56,823 nucleotides of DNA, from assembly GCA_937899835.1 (NCBI GenBank), contig CALCCE010000090.1:1-56823 (forward strand). The letters are read 5' to 3'. This stretch comes from an uncultured Flavobacteriales bacterium. Its GTDB lineage: Bacteria; Bacteroidota; Bacteroidia; Flavobacteriales_G; Salibacteraceae. The stretch's first letter is position 1; every line of letters starts with the position of its first letter. Under the pieces are notes generated by a model. It ran no database searches, was not told the DNA's origin, and saw only the letters and a program-made list of their open reading frames with translations. Of this stretch, positions 35,625 through 46,300 are shown piece by piece. Both the position numbers and the translations under genes were made by a program.

Positions 35625-37058
35625 TCAGGGAATAAACTCGTAGGCCCCCAAATCGGGTTGACCGTCTCGGGTGTTGCCCTCAATATCGAGCAATACATTG
35701 ATGAGTTTGCCCTCATCTACTGCCGGAGAATTTACATAAAGCCTAAAATCTCCCTCTAACGGGTCAGCAAAAACCTGAGTTCCCGGATTGCGGATGATAT
35801 CAGCAAACCGATTGGCATTCGTAGTCGCTTTTTCGGTGCGAAGAATACAACGGTCGAAAAAGTAATCGAAGGCACCGGCAGCATCATTTTGCGTTTCCAG
35901 TTCTTCTGAAGCACTTCCTTCAATGATGCAGTTGGAGAATACGGTATTGTTCAAATCACGAATGAAAACATCATCCCTGATCTTGAAGAAGTTATTTAAG
36001 AGCAACATGCCTGTGTTTCGACTGCCGAAGCGCCAGTAGTTGGCAAAAGTGCAGTGTTCGAACAAATACTTAACACCGCCGATGTTCAGCGCAACCACAT
36101 AGTTACCAGCATTGGCGAAAACACAATTTTTGGCTTCTACCCATGAGCCTTGCGCCAGCAGCCCCACTCCGGAGTTGTTGATCACCGTTACGCTTTCCAT
36201 GGTCAAGGTAGGCGAGGAGAGGCTGCCTACCGAGTCCACCTGTATGCCGATGTCGGAATTTTTGATGACGGCATGATTGATCACGTGATCGCGGCTGGTG
36301 GCCGTCAACCAAATGCCTCCACGCGGAGCCCCACCAAAAATAACGCCCCATTGGCCGGGTACGTCTTGCCATTCTTCTTCCAGGCGATCCCCTTGAAATA
36401 CCACCGGATTGGCCGCCGTACCATTTACTTCTAAGGTAGAAGCCCGGCCGGCTACAATGCCTGCGCCTTTGTGGAAATGCAATTGGGTACCCTCTGGAAT
36501 AATAAGCCTTGAATTGGAATCGATGATGGCAAGGCCATAAAAAACATTGGGTTTGTCGGAGGGCAACTGATACACTTGCTCGTCTCCAAACAATACGTTG
36601 GGGTAGAAGTAAGCATCTTGCCCCCAGGCCACCAACTCTATTTCCTGCACATTGCCGTTGGTTTCAAACACCAGGTTATCGGTAATGATCAGCGGTGTGG
36701 TGCCCCCATTCGGATCTACCGTAACTTCGACAAAAATGAAAATACTGTCTTCGGCAGGAATCTCAATGTCGCTAAACACCCTCCCTGATACTCCGTCGAC
36801 ATTGATCCGAAAATTGCTGGAGTTGCCATTTGCCAAAGAAATAGACGCAATTTGAATGGGTTTATTGAACCGGTTGTACACCTTGAGCCATTCAGTGGTG
36901 GAGCCCACTGTGGTAAATACCGTATCAAAGAGTACTGTATCCTCACTAAAGCGCAGGTCAGCGGTATTGTCGGTAATGAAGTCGTCATCCCGGCGGCAAG
37001 AGCCAAACAAAGCCAGCAAAACCAGCAAACCGGTGACTATAAGATAAACGCGTTGCAT
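35625..37058 (-). CDS. Beta-helix lipoprotein
   Basis: A 477-residue lipoprotein: signal peptide with lipobox LFGSC (Cys near residue 21), then a domain of about 120 residues resembling an Ig-like/DUF1573 fold (DTVFTTVGSTTEWLKVYNRFNKPIQI), then a right-handed beta-helix (about 165-460) with GRASTLEVNGTAANPVVFQGD, ATSRDHVINHAVIKNSDIGI and similar rungs. The C-terminal phrase DGQPDLGAYEF is a common end of such secreted helices. Probably anchored in the outer membrane; ligand unknown. Start ATG 37058. Confidence 0.82.
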   Translation of the reverse strand: MQRVYLIVTGLLVLLALFGSCRRDDDFITDNTADLRFSEDTVLFDTVFTTVGSTTEWLKVYNRFNKPIQIASISLANGNSSNFRINVDGVSGRVFSDIEIPAEDSIFIFVEVTVDPNGGTTPLIITDNLVFETNGNVQEIELVAWGQDAYFYPNVLFGDEQVYQLPSDKPNVFYGLAIIDSNSRLIIPEGTQLHFHKGAGIVAGRASTLEVNGTAANPVVFQGDRLEEEWQDVPGQWGVIFGGAPRGGIWLTATSRDHVINHAVIKNSDIGIQVDSVGSLSSPTLTMESVTVINNSGVGLLAQGSWVEAKNCVFANAGNYVVALNIGGVKYLFEHCTFANYWRFGSRNTGMLLLNNFFKIRDDVFIRDLNNTVFSNCIIEGSASEELETQNDAAGAFDYFFDRCILRTEKATTNANRFADIIRNPGTQVFADPLEGDFRLYVNSPAVDEGKLINVLLDIEGNTRDGQPDLGAYEFIP

Positions 37059-37137
37059 GAATGTCCAAAAATAGAGCTTAGATGATTACGACGAGTGTTC
37101 AATTTTATTTCATTTGATAGTTCCTAGTTTACAACTA

Positions 37138-37166
37138 TTTGTTTTTCCTAAAAAACGTTATATTTG
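37138..37166 (+). promoter_or_regulatory. Bacteroidota promoter of rpmE2
   Basis: A -33 TTTG (37138-37141) and a -7 TATATTTG (37159-37166) are separated by 17 bp, close to the Bacteroidota consensus TTTG/TAnnTTTG. The ATG of rpmE2 follows 25 bp later. This is the best promoter match seen in the window. Confidence 0.6.
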
Positions 37167-37191
37167 CCGCTCGAAATTTGATTGCGGAATA

Positions 37192-37452
37192 ATGAAAAAA
37201 GATATCCATCCCGAAGAATACCGAATGGTAGTGTTTAAAGACATTTCCAACGATTATATGTTTATGACCCGTTCTACGGCTCCATCACGCGAAACCGTAA
37301 CTTGGGAAGATGGCAACGAGTATCCTTTGATTAAATTGGAAATCTCGCACAAATCGCATCCTTTCTACACCGGTAAAATGAAGTTGGTAGATACTGCCGG
37401 ACGGGTGGATAAATTCCGCAACCGCTACAAGAAGCACTTGAAAAGCAGCTAA
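37192..37452 (+). CDS. rpmE2: 50S ribosomal protein L31, type B
   Basis: An 86-residue L31 of the type B class, which lacks the zinc-binding cysteines of type A L31; no cysteine is present here. Hallmarks are the [17 protein letters not shown] start, [26 protein letters not shown] and the [11 protein letters not shown] end. The ATG at 37192 gives the family N-terminus and sits just after a good promoter. A clear terminator follows, so the gene is probably monocistronic. Confidence 0.95.
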   Translation: MKKDIHPEEYRMVVFKDISNDYMFMTRSTAPSRETVTWEDGNEYPLIKLEISHKSHPFYTGKMKLVDTAGRVDKFRNRYKKHLKSS

Positions 37453-37485
37453 GCAAAGCATTCGCATCTTGCGTTGATCCATACT

Positions 37486-37516
37486 CAAAAGCTCTCCAAG
37501 ATGGAGGGCTTTTTTT
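37486..37516 (+). terminator. Intrinsic terminator of rpmE2
   Basis: GCTCTCCA (37491-37498), loop AGA, TGGAGGGC (37502-37509) and a T7 run (37510-37516). It lies 38 bp after the rpmE2 stop and before the GlmU-like gene. Confidence 0.85.
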
Positions 37517-37568
37517 ATGTTCAGTTGTTAAAAAGCCTACACGAATCTTCAGTAACTTTTAAATCGAT

Positions 37569-38771
37569 ATGTCAGATCCTCACCTTCACCTTTTTGACGA
37601 TGCCAGTTGGAACGAACTCCTGCCATTGACCTATACCCGACCGGTAGCGGAGCTGCGCCTTGGAATTCGTACCATTCGTGAAAAGTGGGAAGACTATTTA
37701 GGACAATCGACCGCTTATCTTACGCAGGATTACCTGCAAGCCAAATATCCCGCTAATTGGGGAGAAGTTAACTTGCTGATCAATGGCGCATTGCTGCCCA
37801 GCCCCGAAATTGCCAGGGAAATACAAGGATTGGAACCCGGCACCCGGTTGTCCGCCAACGGAAAAATAGTGGCCCTTTTTCCTCCTGTGGGCACCAACCT
37901 GGAAACGGTGACCACCGTTGGAGTTGAAAAACTGGACGTACGCAACCTCAACAGCAACTACGAATGCGTATGGGTAGAACAAGTTTCCGATATCTTTTCC
38001 TTGAATGGTGCTGCTCTAAACGAAGATTTCGATCGCATCACTCGTGGAAGGACTTCTGCTCCCTTAGATGCATCTAACCGTCATTTTGGCAACCGCCTGT
38101 TTATTGAAGAAGGTGCTAAGGTGCGAGGAGCCATCCTGAATTCAGAGTCTGGCCCCATCTACCTGGGCAAAGGTTCGGAAGTGATGGAAGGTTCACTCAT
38201 TCGTGGAGGGCTGGCACTGTGTAACAATGCCACTTTGAAATTAGGGGCTAAGATTTATGGACCTACCACCGTTGGACCTCACAGCAAAGTGGGGGGAGAG
38301 GTTAACAATTCGGTGATTCAAGGCTACAGCAATAAAGGCCACGATGGTTTTTTGGGCAACTCGGTCATTGGAGAATGGTGCAACCTCGGAGCGGACACCA
38401 ACACCTCCAACTTAAAAAACAACTACGCTAAAGTGAAGTTGTGGAACTACCCCAAGGGAGGATTCAAAAACACGGGCTTACAGTTTTGCGGTTTGATCAT
38501 GGGCGATCACAGCAAATGCGGCATCAATACGATGTTTAACACGGGAACCGTGATTGGCGTGTCTGCCAACCTGTTTGGCAGTGGATTCCCTCGTAATTTT
38601 GTACCGAGTTATGCCTGGGGAGGAGCTGCAGGCTTTTCGGTTTACCGCTACGAAAAAGCCATGGAAGTGGCAGAAGTAGTGATGAGACGAAGAAATATCG
38701 ACTTGGATGAAATAGATCGTTCTATTCTGGCAACAGTATTTGAACGCTCTGAGTCCTACCGGAATTTTTGA
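37569..38771 (+). CDS. GlmU-like putative sugar nucleotidyltransferase
   Basis: A 400-residue protein of the Bacteroidota GlmU-related family (TIGR03991). The N-terminal part (HLFDDASWNELLPLTYTRPVAELRLGI) is a degenerate nucleotidyltransferase-type domain, and the C-terminal ~200 residues form a left-handed beta-helix with hexapeptide repeats (GAKVRGAILN, GPIYLGKGSEV, GPHSKVGGEVNNSVI, GYSNKGHDGFLGNSVIGEWCNLGADT). The family is assumed to transfer nucleotidyl or acyl groups to sugars, but the exact reaction is unproven. Start ATG 37569. Confidence 0.85.
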   Translation: MSDPHLHLFDDASWNELLPLTYTRPVAELRLGIRTIREKWEDYLGQSTAYLTQDYLQAKYPANWGEVNLLINGALLPSPEIAREIQGLEPGTRLSANGKIVALFPPVGTNLETVTTVGVEKLDVRNLNSNYECVWVEQVSDIFSLNGAALNEDFDRITRGRTSAPLDASNRHFGNRLFIEEGAKVRGAILNSESGPIYLGKGSEVMEGSLIRGGLALCNNATLKLGAKIYGPTTVGPHSKVGGEVNNSVIQGYSNKGHDGFLGNSVIGEWCNLGADTNTSNLKNNYAKVKLWNYPKGGFKNTGLQFCGLIMGDHSKCGINTMFNTGTVIGVSANLFGSGFPRNFVPSYAWGGAAGFSVYRYEKAMEVAEVVMRRRNIDLDEIDRSILATVFERSESYRNF

Positions 38772-38886
38772 TTGGTTTACCGACAATTTTTCCGCTCCTG
38801 AGGTTTGGCATACCGCTTGCCAAGTATGCTGCAACGCTGAATCCCGAGATTCAGCCTGACATTATGACAAATTTGTTGATACCGGT

Positions 38887-41328
38887 ATGAGTTTCGATTT
38901 AGAGTTTTTTGACCTGTCCAACTTAGTGAGCGAAGGCGGAGAATTTATCCCCCTGCTTTCGGCTGATGATGAGGAGCAGATGAATGCAGAGGAGTTGCCG
39001 GAAGAGTTACCGATACTTCCATTGAGAAATACCGTCCTGTTTCCAGGAGTGGTGATTCCGATCACAGTTGGCCGAGATAAATCCATTCGCCTCGTTCAAG
39101 AAGCATATGCGGCTGACAAAACCATTGGAGTGGTTTCTCAACAAGATCAGGAAGTAGAAGACCCCGGATTCGATCAACTGAATAAAATTGGCACCGTAGC
39201 CCATATCCTGAAGTTATTGCGGATGCCCGATGGGAGCACAACCATCATTATTCAAGGAAAAAAGCGCTTCGTTTTAGAGAACCTGGTGACAACCGAACCT
39301 TTTTTAAGGGCGCGGGTGTCACAGTTGGCAGAAACCAAGCCAGCGGGCAAAGACAAACGGTTTAATGCCCTCATTTCTTCTATCAAGGACATGTCGCTGA
39401 ACATCATTCAGCAAAGTCCAAACATTCCAAGTGAGGCCAATATTGCCATCAAAAACATTGAGAGCCCTTCTTTTCTCATCAATTTTATTTCTTCCAACCT
39501 CAACGCTGAGGTAGAAGACAAGCAAAAAATTCTCGAAGAACGGGATTTGAAGAGCCGGGCCAAACTCACCTTGGACTACCTTTCCAAAGAGTTGCAGATG
39601 CTGGAGCTGAAAAACGATATTCAGTCCAAGGTACGTACCGATTTGGAAAAGCAACAACGCGAATATTTCCTCCACCAGCAAATCAAAACCATTCAGGAAG
39701 AGCTGGGTGGCAACCCTTCAGACCAGGAAGTAGAAGAGCTCAAACTACGGGCCGCAGAAAAAGAGCTTCCCGAAAAGGTGGCCAAAACCTTTGTGAAAGA
39801 GTTGGAAAAGCTTTCGCGAATGAATCCTTCAGCAATGGAGTATTCGGTGCAGCTCAATTACCTGGATGTGCTGGTTGATTTACCATGGGGAGAGTATACC
39901 GAAGATAACTTTGACCTGAAAGGCGCCACCAAAATTCTGGATCGGGACCATTTCGGTTTGGAAAAAGTGAAGGAGCGTATTTTAGAACACCTGGCGGTGC
40001 TTAAGCTCAAAGGCGATATGAAAGCGCCCATTCTTTGCCTTCATGGCCCTCCTGGGGTAGGAAAAACTTCCTTGGGCAAGTCCATTGCCGAAGCGATAGG
40101 CCGTAAATACGTGCGCATGTCGTTGGGCGGTCTTCGGGATGAAGCTGAAATTCGTGGACACCGTAAAACCTACATTGGGGCCATGCCCGGTCGTATCATT
40201 CAAAACTTGCGCAAAGTGCAGGCAGCCAACCCGGTTTTTATCCTGGATGAGATCGACAAGGTGGGCAATGATTTTCATGGCGACCCCTCTTCGGCTTTGT
40301 TAGAAGTTCTTGATCCGGCACAAAACGATAGCTTCTACGATAATTTTATCGAAGCAGAATTCGACCTTTCTAAGGTGATGTTTATTGCTACCGCCAACAA
40401 CCTCGGAGCGGTGCATCCCGCCTTGCGCGACCGGATGGAGGTGATTGAAATCAGTGGCTATACGATTGAGGAAAAAATTGAGATTGCCAAACGTCACTTG
40501 GTGCCCAAGCAATTGAAAGAGCACGGTTTAACCAAGAAAGAGGCGAAGATTTCACCTAAAGCCATTGAAAAGTTGGTGGAAAATTATACCCGGGAATCTG
40601 GGGTGCGCACCTTGGACAAGAAGGTAGCGGCTATCGTGCGCAGAGTAGCCAAGCATGTGGCGATGGAGGAGGAATATTCCCCGAGCATCAACATCAAAGA
40701 CCTAAAAGAATTCCTCGGCCCGGGACATCCCCGTGACAAGTATCAGGGAACCGATGTGGCCGGTGTGGTTACCGGCCTCGCCTGGACCTCCATCGGGGGA
40801 GACATCCTTTTTATCGAAGCCAGCCTTTCTCGTGGCAAAGGAAAACTCACCCTTACCGGCAACTTGGGCGATGTGATGAAGGAATCGGCGGTAATTGCTT
40901 TGGAGTACCTAAAGGTGCATTCCGAGGCATTGGGGATTGATCCTGGGGTTTTTGACAAGTGGAACGTACACATACACGTACCCGAAGGTGCTACTCCAAA
41001 AGACGGGCCTTCTGCCGGAATCACCATGCTCACGGCACTGGCCAGTGTCTTTACACAACGTAAAGTACGCAGTCGTTTGGCCATGACCGGGGAGATCACC
41101 CTTCGAGGACGTGTTTTGCCAGTAGGCGGCATCAAAGAAAAGTTGCTAGCTGCCAAACGAGCTTCCGTAACCGATGTGCTGCTCTCGGAAGGAAACCGTC
41201 AGGACGTGGAAGAAATTACCCCTGAATACCTCAAAGGACTCACTATTCATTATGTGAAAGAAATGATTGACGTGGTGGCGTTTGCTTTGTTGGATGAAAA
41301 GGTAAAAAACGCACAGGAGATCAACTGA
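38887..41328 (+). CDS. lon: ATP-dependent protease Lon
   Basis: An 813-residue Lon endopeptidase that degrades misfolded and regulatory proteins. The N-terminal LAN substrate domain begins at [19 protein letters not shown] (near residue 44), the AAA+ domain has Walker [10 protein letters not shown] (387-395) and [10 protein letters not shown], and the protease domain carries the catalytic Ser709 ([10 protein letters not shown]) and Lys752 ([13 protein letters not shown]), 43 residues apart as in E. coli Lon. The extra ~40 acidic residues at the N-terminus are usual for the phylum. Confidence 0.97.
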   Translation: MSFDLEFFDLSNLVSEGGEFIPLLSADDEEQMNAEELPEELPILPLRNTVLFPGVVIPITVGRDKSIRLVQEAYAADKTIGVVSQQDQEVEDPGFDQLNKIGTVAHILKLLRMPDGSTTIIIQGKKRFVLENLVTTEPFLRARVSQLAETKPAGKDKRFNALISSIKDMSLNIIQQSPNIPSEANIAIKNIESPSFLINFISSNLNAEVEDKQKILEERDLKSRAKLTLDYLSKELQMLELKNDIQSKVRTDLEKQQREYFLHQQIKTIQEELGGNPSDQEVEELKLRAAEKELPEKVAKTFVKELEKLSRMNPSAMEYSVQLNYLDVLVDLPWGEYTEDNFDLKGATKILDRDHFGLEKVKERILEHLAVLKLKGDMKAPILCLHGPPGVGKTSLGKSIAEAIGRKYVRMSLGGLRDEAEIRGHRKTYIGAMPGRIIQNLRKVQAANPVFILDEIDKVGNDFHGDPSSALLEVLDPAQNDSFYDNFIEAEFDLSKVMFIATANNLGAVHPALRDRMEVIEISGYTIEEKIEIAKRHLVPKQLKEHGLTKKEAKISPKAIEKLVENYTRESGVRTLDKKVAAIVRRVAKHVAMEEEYSPSINIKDLKEFLGPGHPRDKYQGTDVAGVVTGLAWTSIGGDILFIEASLSRGKGKLTLTGNLGDVMKESAVIALEYLKVHSEALGIDPGVFDKWNVHIHVPEGATPKDGPSAGITMLTALASVFTQRKVRSRLAMTGEITLRGRVLPVGGIKEKLLAAKRASVTDVLLSEGNRQDVEEITPEYLKGLTIHYVKEMIDVVAFALLDEKVKNAQEIN

Positions 41329-41466
41329 TCCATCGCTCAGCAACTCAAGGATAATTCCTACTTTCGAGAGGAAAGGATTGGGATTGTAAGAATGTGCGTT
41401 TATCTGTTGCATTCTGAACAATAAACGATCTCCAAGAGCGTATTGCCAATGCCGCATTGGTTTGGG

Positions 41467-42498
41467 ATGAAACAGTATTTTTTCTTTGTATCGCTTGTGT
41501 TGTGCTCATTGGTAAGTGAGGCGCAACTTGGAGGAAATTCCACTTACAGCTTTTTGAACATGCCCATTGCTGCACGACCGTCAGCATTGGGAGGGACCAA
41601 TGTTTCCGTTCGCGATAGCGACCTGAACATGGTAGATCAGAATCCTTCGCTGCTCGACTCCAATATGGACAGGCATGCATCTTTGAACTACATCAATTAT
41701 GTAGCGGATATCAACTACGGCTACATGGCCTATGCCCGGAAATTGAAGAAACACGGTATGTTTTCGGCTGGGATGCAATTTTTAGATTACGGCAAATTTA
41801 CCCGAGCCGATCAAACCGGCTTGCGCAGTGGAGAATTTAGGGCCGGCGATTATGCACTGTTGTTGACTCACGCTCGGCCCATCGATAGCTTGTTTTCGGT
41901 AGGTGGAACTTTCAAAACCATCTATTCCAACCTCGATAGTTACAATTCGTTTGGGATGGCTGTAGACCTCTCTGGTAGTTACCTCAGCAAAAACAAACGC
42001 TTTTCGGCCGGCCTGGTAATTCGAAATTTGGGCATTCAACTCAAATCCTACGTTGCAGGCAATCGAGAGAACCTACCACTACAAATCAACCTTGGCATTA
42101 GTCAGCGGCTGTCAAAAGCGCCCATTCGGGTGTCTTTACAAGCGGTGAACCTGCAACGGTGGGACCTGACCTACGAAAGCTCGGTAGACGATGACGATGG
42201 CGGCAGCAACGGTGGCTCCAGTTCTGCTTTTTCGCTGGACAATGCGATGCGACATGTGGTAATGGGAGTAGAGCTTTTGCCCTCAAACAATTTTCATCTT
42301 CGGTTGGGGTATAACTACCAACGCCGGCAAGAGCTTAAAATCGCCAACCGAGCTGCCCTTTCCGGCATTTCTTTTGGTCTTGGATTCAAAATTGGACGCT
42401 ATCACCTCAGCTATGCGCTGGGACGTTATCACCTGGCAGGCACTTCCAATCACATTACTATATCGACCAACCTCAGCCAACGGCGTTCGCGCGGCTAA
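41467..42498 (+). CDS. porQ: Type IX secretion system protein PorQ
   Basis: A 343-residue outer-membrane beta-barrel protein. The signal peptide (YFFFVSLVLCSLVSEAQ) is followed by the PorQ hallmark GGNSTYSFLNMPIAARPSALGG and NMVDQNPSLL. PorQ works with PorV/PorU/PorZ in the attachment complex that processes T9SS substrates. The ATG at 41467 fits the signal peptide; 41443 would add eight residues. The cmk gene begins 4 bp after the stop; porQ-cmk adjacency recurs in Bacteroidota. Confidence 0.9.
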   Translation: MKQYFFFVSLVLCSLVSEAQLGGNSTYSFLNMPIAARPSALGGTNVSVRDSDLNMVDQNPSLLDSNMDRHASLNYINYVADINYGYMAYARKLKKHGMFSAGMQFLDYGKFTRADQTGLRSGEFRAGDYALLLTHARPIDSLFSVGGTFKTIYSNLDSYNSFGMAVDLSGSYLSKNKRFSAGLVIRNLGIQLKSYVAGNRENLPLQINLGISQRLSKAPIRVSLQAVNLQRWDLTYESSVDDDDGGSNGGSSSAFSLDNAMRHVVMGVELLPSNNFHLRLGYNYQRRQELKIANRAALSGISFGLGFKIGRYHLSYALGRYHLAGTSNHITISTNLSQRRSRG

Positions 42499-42502
42499 GC
42501 AC

Positions 42503-43201
42503 ATGCAGTCTAAAATCAACATTGCCATTGATGGCTACAGTTCTTGTGGCAAAAGCACTTTGGCAAAAGCCATGGCCAAAGCCCTGGGCTACATTTATGT
42601 CGATACCGGAGCCATGTACCGGGCGGTTACCTTGTTTGCCATCCGAAACAACCTACTGCCAAAAGAAGATCAGGAAGGAGCCAGGCTTGTCGAAGTCCTG
42701 GATCAGATCGAGGTACGTTTTCAGTTCAATGTCGAAAAACAGGTCTCCGAAATCTTTCTCAATGGAGAAAATGTGGAGTCTGAGATTCGAACCATGGAGG
42801 TTTCAGGTGCAGTTAGCCCGGTGAGTAGACTGGCTCCCGTGCGTTATAAACTGGTGGCCTTGCAACAAGCTATGGGTACGGAAAAAGGAGTGGTAATGGA
42901 TGGTAGGGATATCGGTACGGTGGTTTTCCCACATGCAGCGCTTAAACTCTTCATGACCGCCCGTCCGGAGGTGCGTGCACAAAGGCGTTTTGCTGAGTTG
43001 CAAGCCAAAGGTCAAACCGTAAGCCTGGAAGAGGTGCAAACCAACCTCGAAGAAAGAGACTACATTGATACCCACCGAAAGGTGTCACCACTCCGACAAG
43101 CGCAAGATGCAGTGGTGATTGACAATTCTGAATTGACGCAAGAAGCGCAGCTTCAAAAAGCCCTACAGTTGGTCAAAGATCGGTTGCCCCCTGTTGCTTG
43201 A
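42503..43201 (+). CDS. cmk: (d)CMP kinase
   Basis: A 232-residue cytidylate kinase that phosphorylates CMP and dCMP. Visible are the P-loop GYSSCGKSTLAKAMA (with the cysteine common in Bacteroidota enzymes), YIYVDTGAMYRAVTLFAI, EIRTMEVSGAVSPVSRLAPVR, VMDGRDIGTVVFPHA and the lid RDYIDTHRKVSPLRQA. The ATG at 42503 gives the family N-terminus. It lies 4 bp after porQ, so the two are probably co-transcribed. Confidence 0.95.
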   Translation: MQSKINIAIDGYSSCGKSTLAKAMAKALGYIYVDTGAMYRAVTLFAIRNNLLPKEDQEGARLVEVLDQIEVRFQFNVEKQVSEIFLNGENVESEIRTMEVSGAVSPVSRLAPVRYKLVALQQAMGTEKGVVMDGRDIGTVVFPHAALKLFMTARPEVRAQRRFAELQAKGQTVSLEEVQTNLEERDYIDTHRKVSPLRQAQDAVVIDNSELTQEAQLQKALQLVKDRLPPVA

Positions 43202-43327
43202 ATCGAAACTAGAAGCATTCAGGTCAAAGGCAAGAGTGCTGGTGTCTTTCCCATTGTAGCACTTAATTAGCTAAAAAATGACCAAAGGCTTGCCTACAGG
43301 TACAGCCATTAGCTTACAAGCAGGAAC

Positions 43328-46300
43328 TTATTTTACGCGCTTAATGGAGTTGCGGATTTCTTCGAAAACAATCGGTTTGCTCACATAATCGTTCATTCCT
43401 GCCTTCAAGCATACTTCTCTATCTCCTTTCAAAGCATTGGCCGTCATAGCAATGATGTAGGGTTGTCGTTCCTTCGGTAAACCTTTTCGAATTTGGCGAG
43501 TAGCTTCCAAACCGTCCATTTCAGGCATTTGTACATCCATGAGAATCAAGTCATAGTGTTTCAATCCCAAGGCGTGAACGGCCTCAAGCCCGTTGGCTGC
43601 TTTGTCTGGTTTATAGCCGAGTTTTTCCAGCAGTTTGGTGGCCAATACCTGGTTAACTATGTTGTCTTCAACGATCAAAATGCGCAATGGATGCGCTTCT
43701 GCCATTAGTTTAGGCGTGGTATCCTGGTCGTTGACTTGCACCTGCGGATGTTGTTCCTGAAAGACCATTTCGCCCAACTGAGCCATCAGTTGGCCGTACT
43801 TCAGAGGTTTGGTCAAGACCTCTGAAAATCGATCTGCTTTGTTGGATTTTCCTCCATAGTGGGCGAGGTGGGTGAGAAGCAATTGTGGCAGTGCTTTTCC
43901 GTTGAGCTTCTCAATGCTTTTCGCCAATCGGTTCGATTTTTTGGGAGACAGGTTGCTGTCCACAACGGCAAAGTCGAATTCCTCTGTAATGTGGTCCAAC
44001 TCCAATGCCTCGTTAAACCGGGCAACCATAACGGAGAGGTGTTGGTCTTCCAAGGTTTGGCGCAGTAATTTGAGCGAACTGGTGTTTTGAGAAACCAATA
44101 AAATTCGCTTTGCTTGAAGCTCTTGTGGTATTTCAGGAGTAGGAGTGGATGCCGCCGGTTCCATGTGTACCACAAACGAAAATTCTGAACCTTTTCCTTC
44201 TGAACTGGCTACGGAGATTTTTCCGCCCATGTATTCTACCAGTCGGGCACAAATCACCAGACCGAGCCCTGTACCTCCAAACCTGCGGGTGGTAGAAGAG
44301 TCTACCTGTGAGAAGGCCTTGAACAAACGGGTCATTTTGTTTTTCGGAATGCCGATGCCTGTGTCGGTTACCGAAAAGGCCAGTTGTACTTTCCCTTTGT
44401 ACAGTCCTTGGTAGCCAACGCGAACGATAATTTCTCCCTTCGCAGTGAATTTTATAGCATTGTCTACCAGGTTGACCAACACTTGTCTCAAGCGGGTAAT
44501 GTCTCCAAAAAAGGCCTGTGGTACTTCCGGCTCGATGTAGTGCAACAACTCCAAACCCTTTTGCAGGGCTTTTGCAGAAACCAATTCCATGGCTTCTTCT
44601 ACGCAAGTGCGCACGTTGAAGTGGTTTTGCTCCAATTGGAGCTGACCTGCTTCAATTTTGGAGAAGTCCAGAATTTGGTTGATCACCTCCAACAGGTGAT
44701 CGCCACTGATACGAATGGTTTCCAGGTATTCTTGCTGTTCAGAACTCAACGGAGTATCCATCAACAGGTTGGTCATGCCAATCACACCGTTCATAGGCGT
44801 TCGAATTTCATGACTCATCGAAGCGAGGAACTCCGATTTAGTTTTAGCCGCTTGTTCTGCAATGTCTTTGGCCCGAAGCATTTCTTCTTCGGCCGCCTTT
44901 TTGGCAGAAATGTCTCGTATGGCCCCATCGTAATACTCATTGCCCAATTCATCCACGTTGAGCATGCTGCTCACCAGGGCCGTGAATTGGGAACCATCTT
45001 TTCGTACAAAAACTACCTCTTCATTGTTGAATTGACCGTGGTCCGCCAGTTTTTGAATGAGTTCTAAACGGCGATCGGGATGTGCATACAACTTACTGGA
45101 AGGTGTTTGCATGACCTCCTCTACAGAATTGTAACCCACCATGTTTACGAAAGCATCATTGACATAGATGATGCCCTTGTCCTGAGTACTGCGGTAAATG
45201 CCCTCTTTGATGTTCCGGTTGATGGAGGCCAGCAGCTGTTGATTGCTCCGCAATGTGGTTTCTGCGTTCCGTTGTACCGTAATGTCTTTCACAAAAGAGG
45301 AAGCACCAATGATTCTTCCCGCTTCCCGGATGGGAAAGGTGCGGGTTTCATACACCCGGGTCTCGTCTTCTACCTGATAACTATCGGTATAAATACCTCC
45401 CTTTCCATTCAAGGTTTTTTCCAAGCGTTTTTTCCAGATGATCCGGTCTTTTTGGTGCGATTCGGGGATCAGTTCGAGCAATTGGCGGCCTTGACGAATG
45501 CGTTGACCAAAAACCGCTTGAAAGAACCGTGCGAAAACGTGGTTGAACGTCTTGATCTCCATACGATCATTCACCAACCAAATGGCATCACCAGCATTTT
45601 CTAAAATGCTTCTTAAGTTGGCCTCGTTCTCAATAATGAGGTTTTCGTAGGCTTTTTGCTCGGATATATCTTTAATGGTGGCCAGCTCCATCTGCTGCCC
45701 GTCTACTTCAAACAAATTGATGGTCACTGCCCCCCAAAAGACCTCTCCGTTGCGTCTTCGGTGCCGGTATTCTGAAGACCAATAACCAACTGCCTGCAAA
45801 CGTTCGTTGATCAATTCCCGTATCTCAGTTGGCAGTGGTTCTGCCAGCAGCTCACTGGTATCTTTGTTGAGCAACTCTTCTTTGGCATTGCAGTGGAAGA
45901 TGTCCAAAGTCCGGCGGTTGCATTCAATGATGCGATGCGTCTTGTAATCGACGAGGATGAGCGCATTGGGCGATTCGTGGAATATGTTTTCCAGCAGTTG
46001 CTCGTGATATTCCCTTCGTTCCTTTACTTGCTCTTGGGTGGTACAATCTTCACAGTAGATGGAAATTCCGCTTACTTCATTTTGTCCATTGCGAATAGGG
46101 TAGAAGCGAGTGAGGGTAACGTACTGTCGATCCCCTTTCTCATAGCGGTTTTTGACCTCAAAACTGTGGCCCTCTAAGGCGCGGTGGTAGTGTGGCAGCC
46201 ATTTGGCTAAAAGGTCTTCGCCAATGCCTTCAAAAATATTTTGTCCTATCGATATCGGAACCTCGATTAAATTTTTGCGGTATTCTAAATAAGCCGAATT